Part shown: positions 1 to 8,488 of the stretch, piece after piece
Numbering within the stretch: position 1 is the first letter of the stretch
Layout of the letters: the number at the start of each line of letters is the position of its first letter
Origin: Pseudomonas sp. LB-090624
GTDB taxonomy: Bacteria > Pseudomonadota > Gammaproteobacteria > Pseudomonadales > Pseudomonadaceae
Length of the DNA stretch: 64,000 nt
Assembly (NCBI RefSeq): GCF_003205205.1
Contig: NZ_QJRL01000002.1
Span: forward strand, 124,001-188,000
Direction of reading: 5' to 3'
The notes under the pieces: generated by a model
Told to the model about the DNA's origin: nothing
What the model saw: only the letters and a program-made list of their open reading frames with translations
Databases searched by the model: none
Made by a program: the position numbers and the translations under genes

Positions 1-333
1 GGTACCCAGGGTCATCAGCCCGATGGTCAGGCTCAATGCCGCCTTGCGCCCATGCCGGTCGGCGTAGCGGCCAATGACCATCGCGCCGACCGGGCGCATC
101 AGGAACCCGACACCGAAGGTGGCCAGCGACATCAGCAGCGACGCCATCGGCGAGTCGGAGGGGAAGAAATGCTTGCCGATCAGCACAGCGAAAAAGCTGT
201 AGATCGTGAAGTCATACATTTCCAGCGCGTTGCCCAACGAGCAGGCGATCAGGGTCTTGCGGGAGGAAGAGGCTTGCGCGGTCGAATGCGTGCCCGTCTG
301 CAGGATCGGCGGTGCAGGTAGCGGTCTGGTCAT
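1..333 (-). CDS. MFS transporter, metabolite:H+ symporter (MHS) type, N-terminal part
   Basis: Reading the reverse strand from an ATG at 333 gives 111 residues open to the window edge, so the gene is cut off. A short polar N-terminus is followed by a first helix with NALEMYDF, and then by GVGFLMRPVGAMVIGRYADR and GRKAAL. The last of these is the classic MFS loop 2-3 signature (G-x-Y/F-A-D-R-x-G-R-K). NALEMYDFTIY and the RPVG motif are typical of the MHS subfamily, which imports citrate, alpha-ketoglutarate, shikimate, proline and similar small acids by proton symport. The gene is divergent from the porin at 706, so both may serve uptake of one substrate. The substrate cannot be told from this fragment. 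Confidence 0.85.
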   Translation of the reverse strand, partial: MTRPLPAPPILQTGTHSTAQASSSRKTLIACSLGNALEMYDFTIYSFFAVLIGKHFFPSDSPMASLLMSLATFGVGFLMRPVGAMVIGRYADRHGRKAALSLTIGLMTLGT

Positions 334-416
334 TGTTATCTCCGTTGGCAAATCGCGGCATGCAGCGAATATCGGCCAATCAGGCCTTCAACACACTTGC
401 AGTTTCGGCATATGGC

Positions 417-429
417 TAACCAGTGGTTA
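417..429. promoter_or_regulatory. Perfect dyad TAACCA-G-TGGTTA between divergent MFS and porin genes
   Basis: The 372-base gap 334-705 separates the divergently transcribed MFS and porin genes and holds no credible coding sequence. It contains a perfect 6+1+6 palindrome at 417-429. A lone TTAACCAAA half-site occurs near 605. The dyad lies 84 bases from the MFS start and suggests an operator for a regulator of this pair, possibly the now-broken LysR gene at 1813-2316 or a GntR-type protein. This is inference only. Confidence 0.35.
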
Positions 430-705
430 ATTGACCGATGCGGCCGCTGGCCAATTTGCCCTGAACTGGCGCACGGTTCGCCATGCCTTTGCGGCCTGCC
501 CCGTAATCGCTCACAGATCCACAGCCACAAGGCGCCTTGCGGAAAGCGCGCAGCCTGTCTGGAACAGTCATGGTTGCCAGTCCGATTGCCGGGCAGGCCC
601 CCGATTAACCAAACGGCATGGCCGGGCCGAATAGGCAATCACGCTGCAACGTGGAGTTCACCGACGCTACAGCCACCACATCACCGTGCTGGCCTGGAGT
701 CGTGA

Positions 706-1836
706 ATGATTACTCGCACTACGTCGTTGCTGTTGATGATCCAAGGGGCTTGCCTTGCCGCGCAGGCACAGGCCGAGGGCTTTCCGACACTCGCGCGGAT
801 TGCACCGGGTTTTGGTTATTACGGGGTGGACTACGGTTTCGATGACAAGCTCAAGGTCTATGGCACCGTCGACGCCTTCGCCAGCTATCACGACTCCCAG
901 CACCACACGGGCTACAAGCTGGCCGGTGGCGGCGCATGGACCAACAAGCTCGGGCTGTATGTGCGCAAGGGGCTTAGCGCTGAAAGCGCGCTGGAACTGG
1001 TTGTCGAAGAAGGCTTCAACGTCAACGGCAAGGCGCTGGACAGTACTTGGGACAGCATCGGCAGCCTGCGCCTGGCGGCAGTCGCCCTGCGCTCGAAGTC
1101 CTTGGGCAAGCTGGAGTTCGGCAAGACCTACAACATGGGGACCCCAACGTACGCTGACCCGTTCCTGGCTACCTACGGCTCGCCCTACACCTACATGGCC
1201 CTGCCAGCTGGTGGCAAGGGCGCGTTTTACCTGGACATGCGCCCCAAGCACACCCTCGCCTACACCAGCCCTAACCTCAACGGCTTCAGCCTCGGCACCG
1301 CGGTAAGCTTCGGTTTCGACGATGTCACCAGCCAGGGCCGCACCCTGCGTGGCGGCGGCGCCCGCCTGCAATACCGCAACAGCCAGGTGATGCTGCTGGG
1401 CTCCTACAACCTGTACTACAGCGACCCGTGGGACGACGCCGGCCACTCGCGCCAGACCGCCAACCACTTCAAGAGCCTGTCGGCGTTCTACGACTTCGGC
1501 CCGCTGGCCACCAGCCTGACCTGGCAACGCCAGGACGTGGACCAGGCCGGCACGCCCAGCACAACGCTGTATACCTTCGGTGTAATGGCCCCGGTCGGTG
1601 AGCTGGACGTGCTACGCCTGGCGCTCATGCAACGCCAGGTCACGGCCGACGACAAGGACGCATTCGGGGTAATGCTCGGCTATGACCACTTCATTACCCC
1701 GCGCTGGGCCGTGTATGGCCGGCTGGGCATGATCGCCAACCAGCGGGCATCGTCGGTCACCTACGCCGGCACCCCGTTGGACCAGGTGGGCGACAACCCG
1801 GCCAACCTTGCGCTAGGCATGTACTACCACTTCTGA
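706..1836 (+). CDS. Outer-membrane porin, Gram-negative general porin fold
   Basis: The protein has 376 residues. It starts at an ATG preceded by TGGAG and has a signal peptide of about 23 residues ending in QAQA. The mature part shows alternating amphipathic beta-strand patterns throughout (YGTVDAFASY, LGKLEFGKTY, GFSLGTAVSFGFD, VMLLGSYNLYYSD). It ends in YYHF, the terminal Phe needed for outer-membrane insertion by BAM. Length and strand pattern fit a 16-strand trimeric porin of the Burkholderia/Neisseria-like family rather than OprD. It is divergent from an MHS importer, which suggests a specific channel for the same organic acid. Its 3' end overlaps the antisense end of a LysR remnant. 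Confidence 0.85.
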   Translation: MITRTTSLLLMIQGACLAAQAQAEGFPTLARIAPGFGYYGVDYGFDDKLKVYGTVDAFASYHDSQHHTGYKLAGGGAWTNKLGLYVRKGLSAESALELVVEEGFNVNGKALDSTWDSIGSLRLAAVALRSKSLGKLEFGKTYNMGTPTYADPFLATYGSPYTYMALPAGGKGAFYLDMRPKHTLAYTSPNLNGFSLGTAVSFGFDDVTSQGRTLRGGGARLQYRNSQVMLLGSYNLYYSDPWDDAGHSRQTANHFKSLSAFYDFGPLATSLTWQRQDVDQAGTPSTTLYTFGVMAPVGELDVLRLALMQRQVTADDKDAFGVMLGYDHFITPRWAVYGRLGMIANQRASSVTYAGTPLDQVGDNPANLALGMYYHF

Positions 1837-2316
1837 GGCGACCGCGCGGGTTTGCCTCAGCACCTGCCCGCGCAAGCTGTGGAACAGCTCCTGGGCAGGT
1901 GCGGTGAGGCTGTGGCGGTCTATGCAGACCAGGTTGATCGGATAGTCCGGGATCAACTCCTGCACCGCCATGGCCACGTACTGCGAATCGAGGCCGAAGG
2001 TGAACCCCTGGTCTACTGCCAGCTCACTGATGGTCATCAACGACTCGGTATTCTTCAACAGCTTGAGCGCCATCATGATCGACGTGCACTCAACGGTGTT
2101 CTGCGGTACCCGCAGGCCGTTGGCCTCGAACAGCTGGTGAAATTGCGAAGCCTGGTCGGTCAGCTCGTCCAGGCTGATCCAGTGCCCGTACTGCAAGGTC
2201 CGCAGCGATTTGGCGAACTTGTGCTGGTTCGATGCATGGCGAGTTGGTGAAGTTCCAACCGTCTGTACCTTATTCTTAGCGTGGGCGGTTCGAAATGGGC
2301 GTCGGTGGCCCGACAC
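1813..2316 (-). pseudogene. LysR-family regulator remnant (effector-binding domain only)
   Basis: The reverse strand encodes about 150 residues that look like the second half of a LysR substrate-binding domain. There is a loop with HWISLDEL, then VPQNTVECTSIMMALKLL (the usual E-T/C-S-x-x-x-x-x-x-L segment), and a C-terminus INLVCIDRHSLTAPAQELFHSLR. This matches the family ending where the last helix follows L-T/S-P-A-A/Q-x. No winged-helix DNA-binding region or first half of the domain is present. Upstream sequence in all frames runs straight into the 3' end of the peroxiredoxin gene. The last residues overlap the porin gene antisense. I read this as a truncated, non-functional relic of the local regulator. 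Confidence 0.6.
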
Positions 2317-2345
2317 GGCCTGGGTGCAAGGCCGGGGACGTGCTG

Positions 2346-2846
2346 CTAGCGCAATGCTGCCAGCAGGCTCGACGCATCACTGACTTCGAACTTGCCAGGT
2401 GCTTCAAGCGCAACGTAGGTGACCACCTGATCGTCGACCACCATCGCATAGCGCAGCGAACGGCGGCCCATACCGCGCGCAGAAAGGTCCTGCAGCAGCC
2501 CCAACGCGTCACTGAAATCGCCATTGCCATCGCCAATCATGCCCACTGCATCGGCTACCTGCAGGCTGTTGCCCCAGGCGTTCATGACAAAGGCGTCGTT
2601 CACCGAGACACAGAGGATTTCGTCAATGCCAGCTGCGGACAATGCTTGCGCCGCAGCGACATAACCGGGGACGTGGCGTTCGGAACAAGTAGGCGTGAAC
2701 GCTCCCGGCAAACCGAAAATCAGTACTTTTTTCTGCTTGCAACGCTCGCGGATGGAAAAGGCCCTGGGCCCGATCGCGCAGGCCCCCGCGTCGTTGTTGT
2801 ACTGGTAAAGGGTGACGTCGGGCAGCTGATCGCCAACTTTGATCAT
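2346..2846 (-). CDS. Peroxiredoxin (Prx5-type, AhpC/TSA redoxin)
   Basis: The protein has 166 residues from an ATG at 2846 (MIKVGDQLPD), preceded by AGGA. The peroxidatic site GAFTPTCSERHVP is at residues 49-60, with Cys54. The GAFTPTCS signature is diagnostic of the Prx5 subfamily, which reduces H2O2 and organic peroxides with thioredoxin or glutathione. Residues further on (VSVNDAFVMNAWG) also match the family. I reject a longer N-terminal extension because it has no homologous character and the internal Met begins exactly at the family start. The gene lies downstream of the small Cys-rich gene on the same strand with a 103-base gap, so they may be cotranscribed. Confidence 0.88.
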   Translation of the reverse strand: MIKVGDQLPDVTLYQYNNDAGACAIGPRAFSIRERCKQKKVLIFGLPGAFTPTCSERHVPGYVAAAQALSAAGIDEILCVSVNDAFVMNAWGNSLQVADAVGMIGDGNGDFSDALGLLQDLSARGMGRRSLRYAMVVDDQVVTYVALEAPGKFEVSDASSLLAALR

Positions 2847-2949
2847 CGCGGTATCCTGGGTAAGTTGATGGCCGAGCGTCACATGATGCCGCAGGTCACC
2901 AAGGCAGGTACACAACGCTCTCGCCAGAACCGCTGCACCAGCCTGCAAT

Positions 2950-3183
2950 TCACAGCAGCAGAATCGCCTGGTCATGGTCGATGGCGGGAACAGGCACCTG
3001 ACCACGGGTAACCGCCAGCCATGCGCGCATGCGCTCGGTATCGAAAATCTGCCCTTCCTCCATCATCACCAGGATGAGCGATTGGGACATTCGGTAACAC
3101 CCGCATCGGGCACAACGCCGCTCTTCCCATCCAAGGGTGCACTCAACGGATTCCGCCTGCCCTGCACAGATCAGACAACTCAT
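2950..3183 (-). CDS. Small Cys-rich protein of unknown function
   Basis: The protein has 77 residues, with an ATG at 3183 behind a strong ribosome-binding run (AAAAGGGGG). The N-terminus is MSCLICAG and a second cluster reads RRCARCGCYRMS. Two CxxC-like pairs about 20 residues apart suggest a small zinc ribbon. The C-terminal part is helical and acidic and ends in DHDQAILLL. It is divergent from mesX and upstream of the peroxiredoxin on the same strand. I do not recognise a named family. The start signal and conserved-looking CxxC spacing argue for a real gene rather than a random frame. Confidence 0.55.
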   Translation of the reverse strand: MSCLICAGQAESVECTLGWEERRCARCGCYRMSQSLILVMMEEGQIFDTERMRAWLAVTRGQVPVPAIDHDQAILLL

Positions 3184-3342
3184 GTAAGCCCCCTTTTATT
3201 GTTCTTCCATGGGAGGTGGGTACCAACGCATGAGCCCGTAATGGCTCTCGTTTGACATGAGATATTCATGCCAACTCAAAATTCCCTCCCTTTTATCAGG
3301 AAATAATTCGCGATGGCGTCATGAGAAAAACTAAATGTTTTC

Positions 3343-3355
3343 TGAATCATCTTCA
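3343..3355. promoter_or_regulatory. MetR-like box TGAA-N5-TTCA upstream of mesX
   Basis: The 303-base gap 3184-3486 separates the divergent small Cys-rich gene and mesX. It holds TGAATCATCTTCA at 3343-3355, an exact fit to the TGAA-N5-TTCA consensus of the LysR regulator MetR, which activates metE in enterobacteria with homocysteine as co-effector. The box lies 131 bases before the mesX ATG. A TTGACA hexamer lies near 3252. No cobalamin or SAM riboswitch structure was noticed in the gap. Confidence 0.5.
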
Positions 3356-3486
3356 ATTTCATTCATGCAATGACCCTGCCTAGAATAGGCTTCGATCACG
3401 GACAACAGACGACCGAGCCTTCAGCCTTGCGCATGCTGCCGCGCAGCAATGAAGCATCTCGGCGCAGGTATCAGGACACCGAACAC

Positions 3487-4470
3487 ATGAACGAAGCACC
3501 GACATTCATCGTCACGCGCACCCCTTTCGATGAGCACTATCACCCCGGCGAAAACACCCGCATCACCACCAATTTCGCCAACCTGGCGCGGGGTTCGAAT
3601 CGCCAGGAAAACCTGCGCAACACCCTGAAGATGATCGACAACCGTTTCAACGCCCTGGCGCACTGGGACAATGCCGACAATGATCGCTACAGCCTTGAGC
3701 TGGACATCATTTCGGTCGCACTGCGTCTGGGTGCCGAGCAGCACGGTAGCGCCCTGCCGCTGATCGAGATCCTGAAGACCCATATTGTCGACCACAAGAC
3801 CGACACCCGCCTCGAGGGTATGGTCGGTAACAACTTCTCCTCGTACGTCCGCGACTACGACTTCAGCGTCCTGTTGCTGGAACACAACAAGGGTCGGCCA
3901 ACTTTCAGCACACCCGACAACTTTGGCGAGCTGCATGGCAACCTGTTCAAGTGTTTCATCAACTCGCCAACCTACAAGCAGCACTTCAACAAACCACCGG
4001 TCATCTGCCTGAGCGTGTCCAGCAGCAGGACCTACCACCGCACCGAAAACCAGCACCCGGTCCTGGGCGCTGAATACCTGCAGGACGCCTATTCGCTGAC
4101 GGACGACTACTTCAACAAGATGGGCCTGAAGGTGCGCTATTTCATGCCGCCGAACAGCGTGGCGCCATTGGCCTTTTACTTTGCCGGTGACCTGCTGGCC
4201 GACTACAGCAACCTTGAGCTGATCAGCACCATCAGCACCATGGATACCTTTCAGAAGATCTATCGCCCCGAGATCTACAACGCCAACTCTGCGGCCGGAA
4301 AGTCCTACCAGCCCAGCCTGAAACACCAGGACTATTCCCTCACGCGCATTGTCTACGATCGCGAGGAACGCAGCCGCCTGGCGATCGAGCAGGGCAAGTT
4401 TGCCGAAGAGCAATTTGTCAAACCGTACCAGGCCACGCTCGAGCAATGGTCCGCTCGATACGCCCGCTGA
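3487..4470 (+). CDS. mesX: MesX, DUF1852 protein required by MesD methionine synthase
   Basis: The protein has 327 residues and starts at MNEAPTFIVTRTPFDE (ATG 3487, AGGA upstream). It matches the DUF1852 family as I remember it: a soluble protein with DRYSLELDIISVALRLG and YRPEIYNANSAAGKSYQPSL, almost always encoded directly before a short MetE-like protein. In Acinetobacter baylyi such proteins (MesX) are needed for folate-independent methionine synthesis by MesD. Its chemistry is not settled to my knowledge. mesD follows after 26 bases, so the two form an operon. An upstream in-frame Met at 3370 is rejected because the first 39 codons look non-coding. Confidence 0.85.
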   Translation: MNEAPTFIVTRTPFDEHYHPGENTRITTNFANLARGSNRQENLRNTLKMIDNRFNALAHWDNADNDRYSLELDIISVALRLGAEQHGSALPLIEILKTHIVDHKTDTRLEGMVGNNFSSYVRDYDFSVLLLEHNKGRPTFSTPDNFGELHGNLFKCFINSPTYKQHFNKPPVICLSVSSSRTYHRTENQHPVLGAEYLQDAYSLTDDYFNKMGLKVRYFMPPNSVAPLAFYFAGDLLADYSNLELISTISTMDTFQKIYRPEIYNANSAAGKSYQPSLKHQDYSLTRIVYDREERSRLAIEQGKFAEEQFVKPYQATLEQWSARYAR

Positions 4471-4496
4471 TCACTTCACGTACAAGGTTACCGCTG

Positions 4497-5531
4497 ATGA
4501 ACACCCTGCTTCCCACCTCCACTGCCGGCAGCTTGCCCAAACCTTCGTGGCTGGCCGAACCGGAAACACTCTGGTCACCCTGGAAGTTGCAAAATGCGCA
4601 ATTGATCGAAGGCAAACAGGATGCCCTGCGCCTGGCCCTGCAAGAACAACAGCACGCCGGCATCGATATCGTCAGTGACGGCGAGCAGACACGCCAGCAT
4701 TTCGTCACCACGTTTATCGAACACCTTGCCGGGGTAGATTTCGCAAAGCGTGAAACTGTCCGGATTCGCGACCGCTACGATGCCAGCGTCCCCACGGTCG
4801 TCGGCGCTGTCGCCCGCCAAAAACCGGTGTTCGTCGAAGACGCCCGGTTCCTGCGGCAGCAAACCACCCAGCCGATAAAGTGGGCGCTGCCCGGCCCCAT
4901 GACCATGATCGACACGTTGTATGACAGCCATTACAAGAGCCGGGAAAAGCTCGCTTGGGAATTCGCCAAGATTCTCAATCAGGAAGCCCTGGAACTGGAA
5001 GCGGCCGGCGTGGATATCATCCAGTTCGACGAACCCGCCTTCAATGTGTTCTTTGACGAAGTGAATGACTGGGGCGTGGCTACCCTGGAACGGGCCATTC
5101 AAGGCCTCAAGTGCGAAACGGCCGTGCACATCTGTTACGGCTACGGCATCAAGGCCAACACCGACTGGAAAAAGACCTTGGGCTCGGAGTGGCGGCAATA
5201 TGAAGAGGCCTTCCCCAGGTTGCAGCGCTCCAGCATCGATATCATTTCGCTGGAGTGCCACAACTCACAGGTGCCGATGGATCTGCTCGAACTGATTCGT
5301 GGCAAGAAAGTCATGGTCGGCGCCATTGACGTTGCCAGCCATGGCATCGAAACGCCCGAGGAAGTTGCCGACACCCTGCGCAAGGCCCTGCAGTTTGTCG
5401 ACGCTGACAAACTTTACCCGTGCACCAACTGCGGCATGGCGCCCCTGCCACGCCGGGTCGCCAACGGCAAGCTCAAGGCGCTGAGTGCAGGAGCAGCCAT
5501 CGTCCGCGCAGAGTTGGCGAACCGCCGCTGA
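4497..5531 (+). CDS. mesD: MesD, folate-independent MetE-core methionine synthase
   Basis: The protein has 344 residues from the ATG at 4497 after AAGGTT. It corresponds only to the C-terminal catalytic barrel of MetE and lacks the N-terminal folate-binding half (full MetE is about 750 residues). DGEQTRQHF, LPGPMTMIDTLYD and QFDEPAFN are barrel signatures. The zinc/homocysteine ligands are visible as VHICYGYG (His, Cys) and CTNCGMAPLPRR (Cys) near the C-terminus. The family makes methionine from homocysteine with an unidentified methyl donor rather than methyl-folate. It is coupled with mesX. Older annotation would call this 'methionine synthase II' or 'metE-like'. Confidence 0.85.
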   Translation: MNTLLPTSTAGSLPKPSWLAEPETLWSPWKLQNAQLIEGKQDALRLALQEQQHAGIDIVSDGEQTRQHFVTTFIEHLAGVDFAKRETVRIRDRYDASVPTVVGAVARQKPVFVEDARFLRQQTTQPIKWALPGPMTMIDTLYDSHYKSREKLAWEFAKILNQEALELEAAGVDIIQFDEPAFNVFFDEVNDWGVATLERAIQGLKCETAVHICYGYGIKANTDWKKTLGSEWRQYEEAFPRLQRSSIDIISLECHNSQVPMDLLELIRGKKVMVGAIDVASHGIETPEEVADTLRKALQFVDADKLYPCTNCGMAPLPRRVANGKLKALSAGAAIVRAELANRR

Positions 5532-5584
5532 AGGCAATATAGCCACAAGACGTCGGTGGCGCAATTCATCACCCGTCATCAACA

Positions 5585-5614
5585 CGCTGCGAACCAGGCG
5601 ACCGGTTCGCAGCG
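5585..5614. terminator. Hairpin between convergent mesD and membrane-protein genes
   Basis: A perfect 11-bp stem (CGCTGCGAACC / GGTTCGCAGCG) has an 8-base loop. It lies in the 118-base gap between the mesD stop and the stop of the convergent gene at 5650. There is no clear T-run on either side, so it may act as a bidirectional terminator or as RNA 3'-end protection. Confidence 0.5.
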
Positions 5615-5649
5615 TATCCGCATTCCCGCTAGGGTTCACGTTCACGCAT

Positions 5650-6309
5650 TCAGCAAGGGATACCCGCCAGCGGCCATGCGGGTGCTTGGGTTTCTTGGGC
5701 TTGGGCGCGTTGACGTGCCCACTGGGTCAGGGCTGCCATCAGGGCAAAGCCCAGCAGGATCATGACCGGATAGGCCAGCAACAACTCGGTCAGCGAATAC
5801 TTCCAGGCCAGCGGCCGGCCAACCCCCAGCATCGCTGCGTACAACCAGGAAACACCCGACAGGGCGCCGGAGAACAGGGCGAACAGGCGCACGCCGATAT
5901 TCAAGTCGATCAAAGAACCGGCCTTGAGCAAGGCCGGCAAGACATAACGGTGCAACAACAGGCCATTGAACGTCAGCAACAGGACAATAATGACCTTCGC
6001 GTGAAGTTTGGGATTGGCAAAGTAGTTCATGCCTTTTTCAAGGTAGTCAATACCAATCACGGCAGCGCCGGTCAGCCACAACCCTAACAAAGCATAGGTC
6101 ACAGACTTCTGTAACCGCGCCATGTGCTTACCGTCATGGCCGGCCTGTTTGTGGCCTTTCAATAAGTCCCTGACCATCTCGGCATCACTGGTAAACACCA
6201 GGCCGATGGCAATGCAACAGGCCAACAGATGAACATAAATCACCGACAGCCGCACCAGTTCCATGGATTCTTTTTGCCCGAACAGGCTAATAATTGTATT
6301 AAACTCCAC
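5650..6309 (-). CDS. Five-helix inner-membrane protein, unknown function
   Basis: The protein has 219 residues. It starts at GTG 6309, chosen because GGAG sits 8-11 bases upstream; the ATG at 6264 has no such site. Five hydrophobic segments are visible (VIYVHLLACCIAIGLVF, YALLGLWLTGAAVIGI, VIIVLLLTFNGLLL, LFALFSGALSGVSWLYA, LLLAYPVMILLGFALMAAL). A His in the first helix (VHLL) and further His residues in later loops recall the CopD/DUF2269-like membrane proteins, but no heme or copper motif is certain. The gene appears monocistronic. The 514 bases upstream hold no gene. Confidence 0.65.
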   Translation of the reverse strand: MEFNTIISLFGQKESMELVRLSVIYVHLLACCIAIGLVFTSDAEMVRDLLKGHKQAGHDGKHMARLQKSVTYALLGLWLTGAAVIGIDYLEKGMNYFANPKLHAKVIIVLLLTFNGLLLHRYVLPALLKAGSLIDLNIGVRLFALFSGALSGVSWLYAAMLGVGRPLAWKYSLTELLLAYPVMILLGFALMAALTQWARQRAQAQETQAPAWPLAGIPC

Positions 6310-6823
6310 GTCGAATTCTCCACGTAATACATCAGCGCCCCATAGCCGTGCGACAGGCGTGCGAACCCCTTGATCGCAGCGGCAAACGCCAAATCATATC
6401 GTTAGTTTGAACAGCGGATTGTCTTACCTAGGCGTACAGCGGCTCAACCGGATGAGCCTCGGTTGGGCATGGGCATTACTCCACTTTCAACGGTAAAAAA
6501 AAGCCCCATGTGCATCCCTGCGATGCAGATGAGGTTGAACGTCCTTTACTTTCTGGGGAGTGGGCAAAGTGCAGTTCCAGTGGAACACACCTGCTGGCAA
6601 ATAAGAGCCGCCAGCGAGCGAATCGTTCATATTTCATACAGCACCACCGACCAGCGGTATTTAAAGTCGCGTTAGTTAGTTTGCTAACTTCTTGCAAGCT
6701 GACCGATTGGGTAATTTTTTGTCGGGAGTTGGATCCAGACCAGGCAGCGCCTACACATTGCTCTAACCCGCTGCATACAGAACGCCGCCCCGGAAAGAAC
6801 AGCGCCAACCTGCTCAATGGTAC
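6310..6823. other. Intergenic stretch with a small GTTAG/CTAAC dyad
   Basis: These 514 bases lie between the start of the membrane-protein gene and the stop of the sensor kinase, and all frames look non-coding. The only structure noticed is GTTAG-TTTG-CTAAC at 6675-6688 within a run of GTTAGTTAG. The segment is less GC-rich than its neighbours, especially around 6390-6420 and 6660-6720. It may hold the promoter of the gene at 5650-6309. Confidence 0.4.
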
Positions 6824-8488
6824 TTACCCCAACAGCTGGCTCAACACCGCGCGCAATTTGCCTGGTTTCACCGGTTTGTTCAGTAAGGGTGCGCCAAGTG
6901 TCAGCAGGGCCTGTCGGCATTGATCACTGCGATCGGCAGTGATGATGACTGCCGGTATCGGGGTGGCAAAATGCTCGCGTAAATGCCGCACCACCTCGCA
7001 ACCCACCACGCCGTGATCGAGATGGAAGTCGGCCAGGATCAACTCCGGTGCCCGCCCCTGTAGCGCCTGCATGGCCGCCGCCTGGTCGGTAGCCGTAACC
7101 ACCTCGCAACCCCACTGCCCCAGCAGCGCACCCATGCTTTGGAGGATGCTCACTTCGTTGTCCAGCACCAGCAGGCGCCGGCCCGGCAGCGGGTTGCCGG
7201 CGCTGGGCTGCGGCGCGGCCTGGTGTGCCGCCTGCGGTACTTCTTGGCCAATCGGCACTTCGATGCTGAACATCGAACCCCGCCCCGGCCACGAGCGCAC
7301 TTCGATCCGGTAGCCGAGAATCTTGGCGATCCGCTCGACGATCGCCAAGCCCAGGCCCACGCCCTTGCGGTCCGCCGCACGGCCAACGTCCAACTGGTTG
7401 AACTCGAGGAAGATGGCTTGCAACCGGTCCTGCGCAATGCCCCGCCCGGTGTCCCATACCTCCAGGCGCAGGTGTTTGCCGCGGCGCCTGGCGCCTAGCA
7501 AGATCCGACCCTGATCGGTGTAACGGCAGGCGTTGCTGAGGAAGTTACGCAAGATGCGCGTCAGCAGCCGCAGGTCAGTGCTGATGGCGTAGTCGCCAAT
7601 GCGCGCATGCAGCTTCAGGCCTGCCGCGTCGGCCACGGAACGAAACTCCGAAACCAAGGGCGCGTACAGTTCGTCGAGGCGGTACACCGCCACATCCGGC
7701 TTGACCGCTGCCTGGTCGAGTCGGGAAATGTCCAGCAGGTCGGTCAGCAAGTCCTCGGCACCCTCCAGGGCCTGGTGGGTACGCTCCACCAATATGTGCT
7801 CGGCGTCCGGCAAGGGCCGTTCACGCAAGGTCGAGATCAGCAGGCGGGCGGCATTCAATGGTTGCAGCAGGTCGTGGCTGGCGGCCGCGAGGTATTTGTC
7901 CTTGCTGCGGTTGGCGGCTTCGGCGGCATCGCGGGCCTCGAGCAATTCGTCCGTTCGCGCAGCGACCCGTTGCTCCAGTTCGTCATTGAGTTGTTGCAAG
8001 CGCTGCTGCGCCTGCTTGCGCTCAGTGATGTCGGCGACAAAGCCTTCCACCAGGCCTTCCTGGCCGGGCTTGAGCAACAGGTTCATCAGCACATCGAGGT
8101 AACTGCCGTCCTTGCGCCGCAAGCGGGTTTCATAGCCATGCAGGCTATGCTCACGGGCGAGGATCGCCGTGATGGCGTGCAGCTCCTGGGCACCGCCGTC
8201 GAACAAGTGAGCGGCCAGGTCAGTCAGCGAAAACAGCACTTCCTGCGGGTCGTCGTAGCCCAGCATGCGTGCCAGCGCCGGGTTGGCGGCACGCATGCCG
8301 TCCTGCAGGCTGGCCTGGAAAATGCCGTGCACGGCGTTTTCGAACAGCCATTTGTAGCGGTTGCGCTCGGCCTCAAGTTCATCCAGGCGTGCGGACAGTT
8401 CCGGGTAATGGCTTTTGCGCGCCGAGTGATCACCCAGCCCCAGCAGCCCGGCCAGCGCCCGTTGCTGGTCCTCAGAGGGCCTCGCCAT
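6824..8488 (-). CDS. Soluble PAS hybrid histidine kinase, ErcS/NahK-like
   Basis: The protein has 554 residues and no transmembrane segment. A PAS domain spans about 43-156 (ENAVHGIFQAS to GFVADITERK), followed by a coiled-coil linker 158-195. The HisKA box is AAASHDLLQPLNAARLL with phospho-acceptor His205. The HATPase region has N-box NFLSNACRY and G-boxes DTGRGIA and GVGLGLAIVERI. A C-terminal receiver domain carries Asp487 in LILADFHLDHG. The ATG at 8488 overlaps the 3' end of the ercA-like gene by 17 bases, so the two are translationally linked. The P. aeruginosa neighbours ErcA and ErcS, which control ethanol oxidation, show the same pairing. It presumably feeds a LuxR-type regulator of the ped genes; the signal is unknown. 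Confidence 0.85.
   Translation of the reverse strand: MARPSEDQQRALAGLLGLGDHSARKSHYPELSARLDELEAERNRYKWLFENAVHGIFQASLQDGMRAANPALARMLGYDDPQEVLFSLTDLAAHLFDGGAQELHAITAILAREHSLHGYETRLRRKDGSYLDVLMNLLLKPGQEGLVEGFVADITERKQAQQRLQQLNDELEQRVAARTDELLEARDAAEAANRSKDKYLAAASHDLLQPLNAARLLISTLRERPLPDAEHILVERTHQALEGAEDLLTDLLDISRLDQAAVKPDVAVYRLDELYAPLVSEFRSVADAAGLKLHARIGDYAISTDLRLLTRILRNFLSNACRYTDQGRILLGARRRGKHLRLEVWDTGRGIAQDRLQAIFLEFNQLDVGRAADRKGVGLGLAIVERIAKILGYRIEVRSWPGRGSMFSIEVPIGQEVPQAAHQAAPQPSAGNPLPGRRLLVLDNEVSILQSMGALLGQWGCEVVTATDQAAAMQALQGRAPELILADFHLDHGVVGCEVVRHLREHFATPIPAVIITADRSDQCRQALLTLGAPLLNKPVKPGKLRAVLSQLLG

Noticed and set aside
3184..3486. Cobalamin or SAM riboswitch before mesX
   Set aside because: No B12-box or SAM-type core helices were visible, and the MetR-like box explains control better.
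3421..4446. A 341-codon minus-strand frame opposite mesX
   Set aside because: mesX matches a known family in an operon with mesD, and the antisense frame has shadow composition.
6463..6923. Short frames in the gap upstream of the membrane-protein gene
   Set aside because: Overlapping frames on both strands have no ribosome-binding sites or protein-like pattern.
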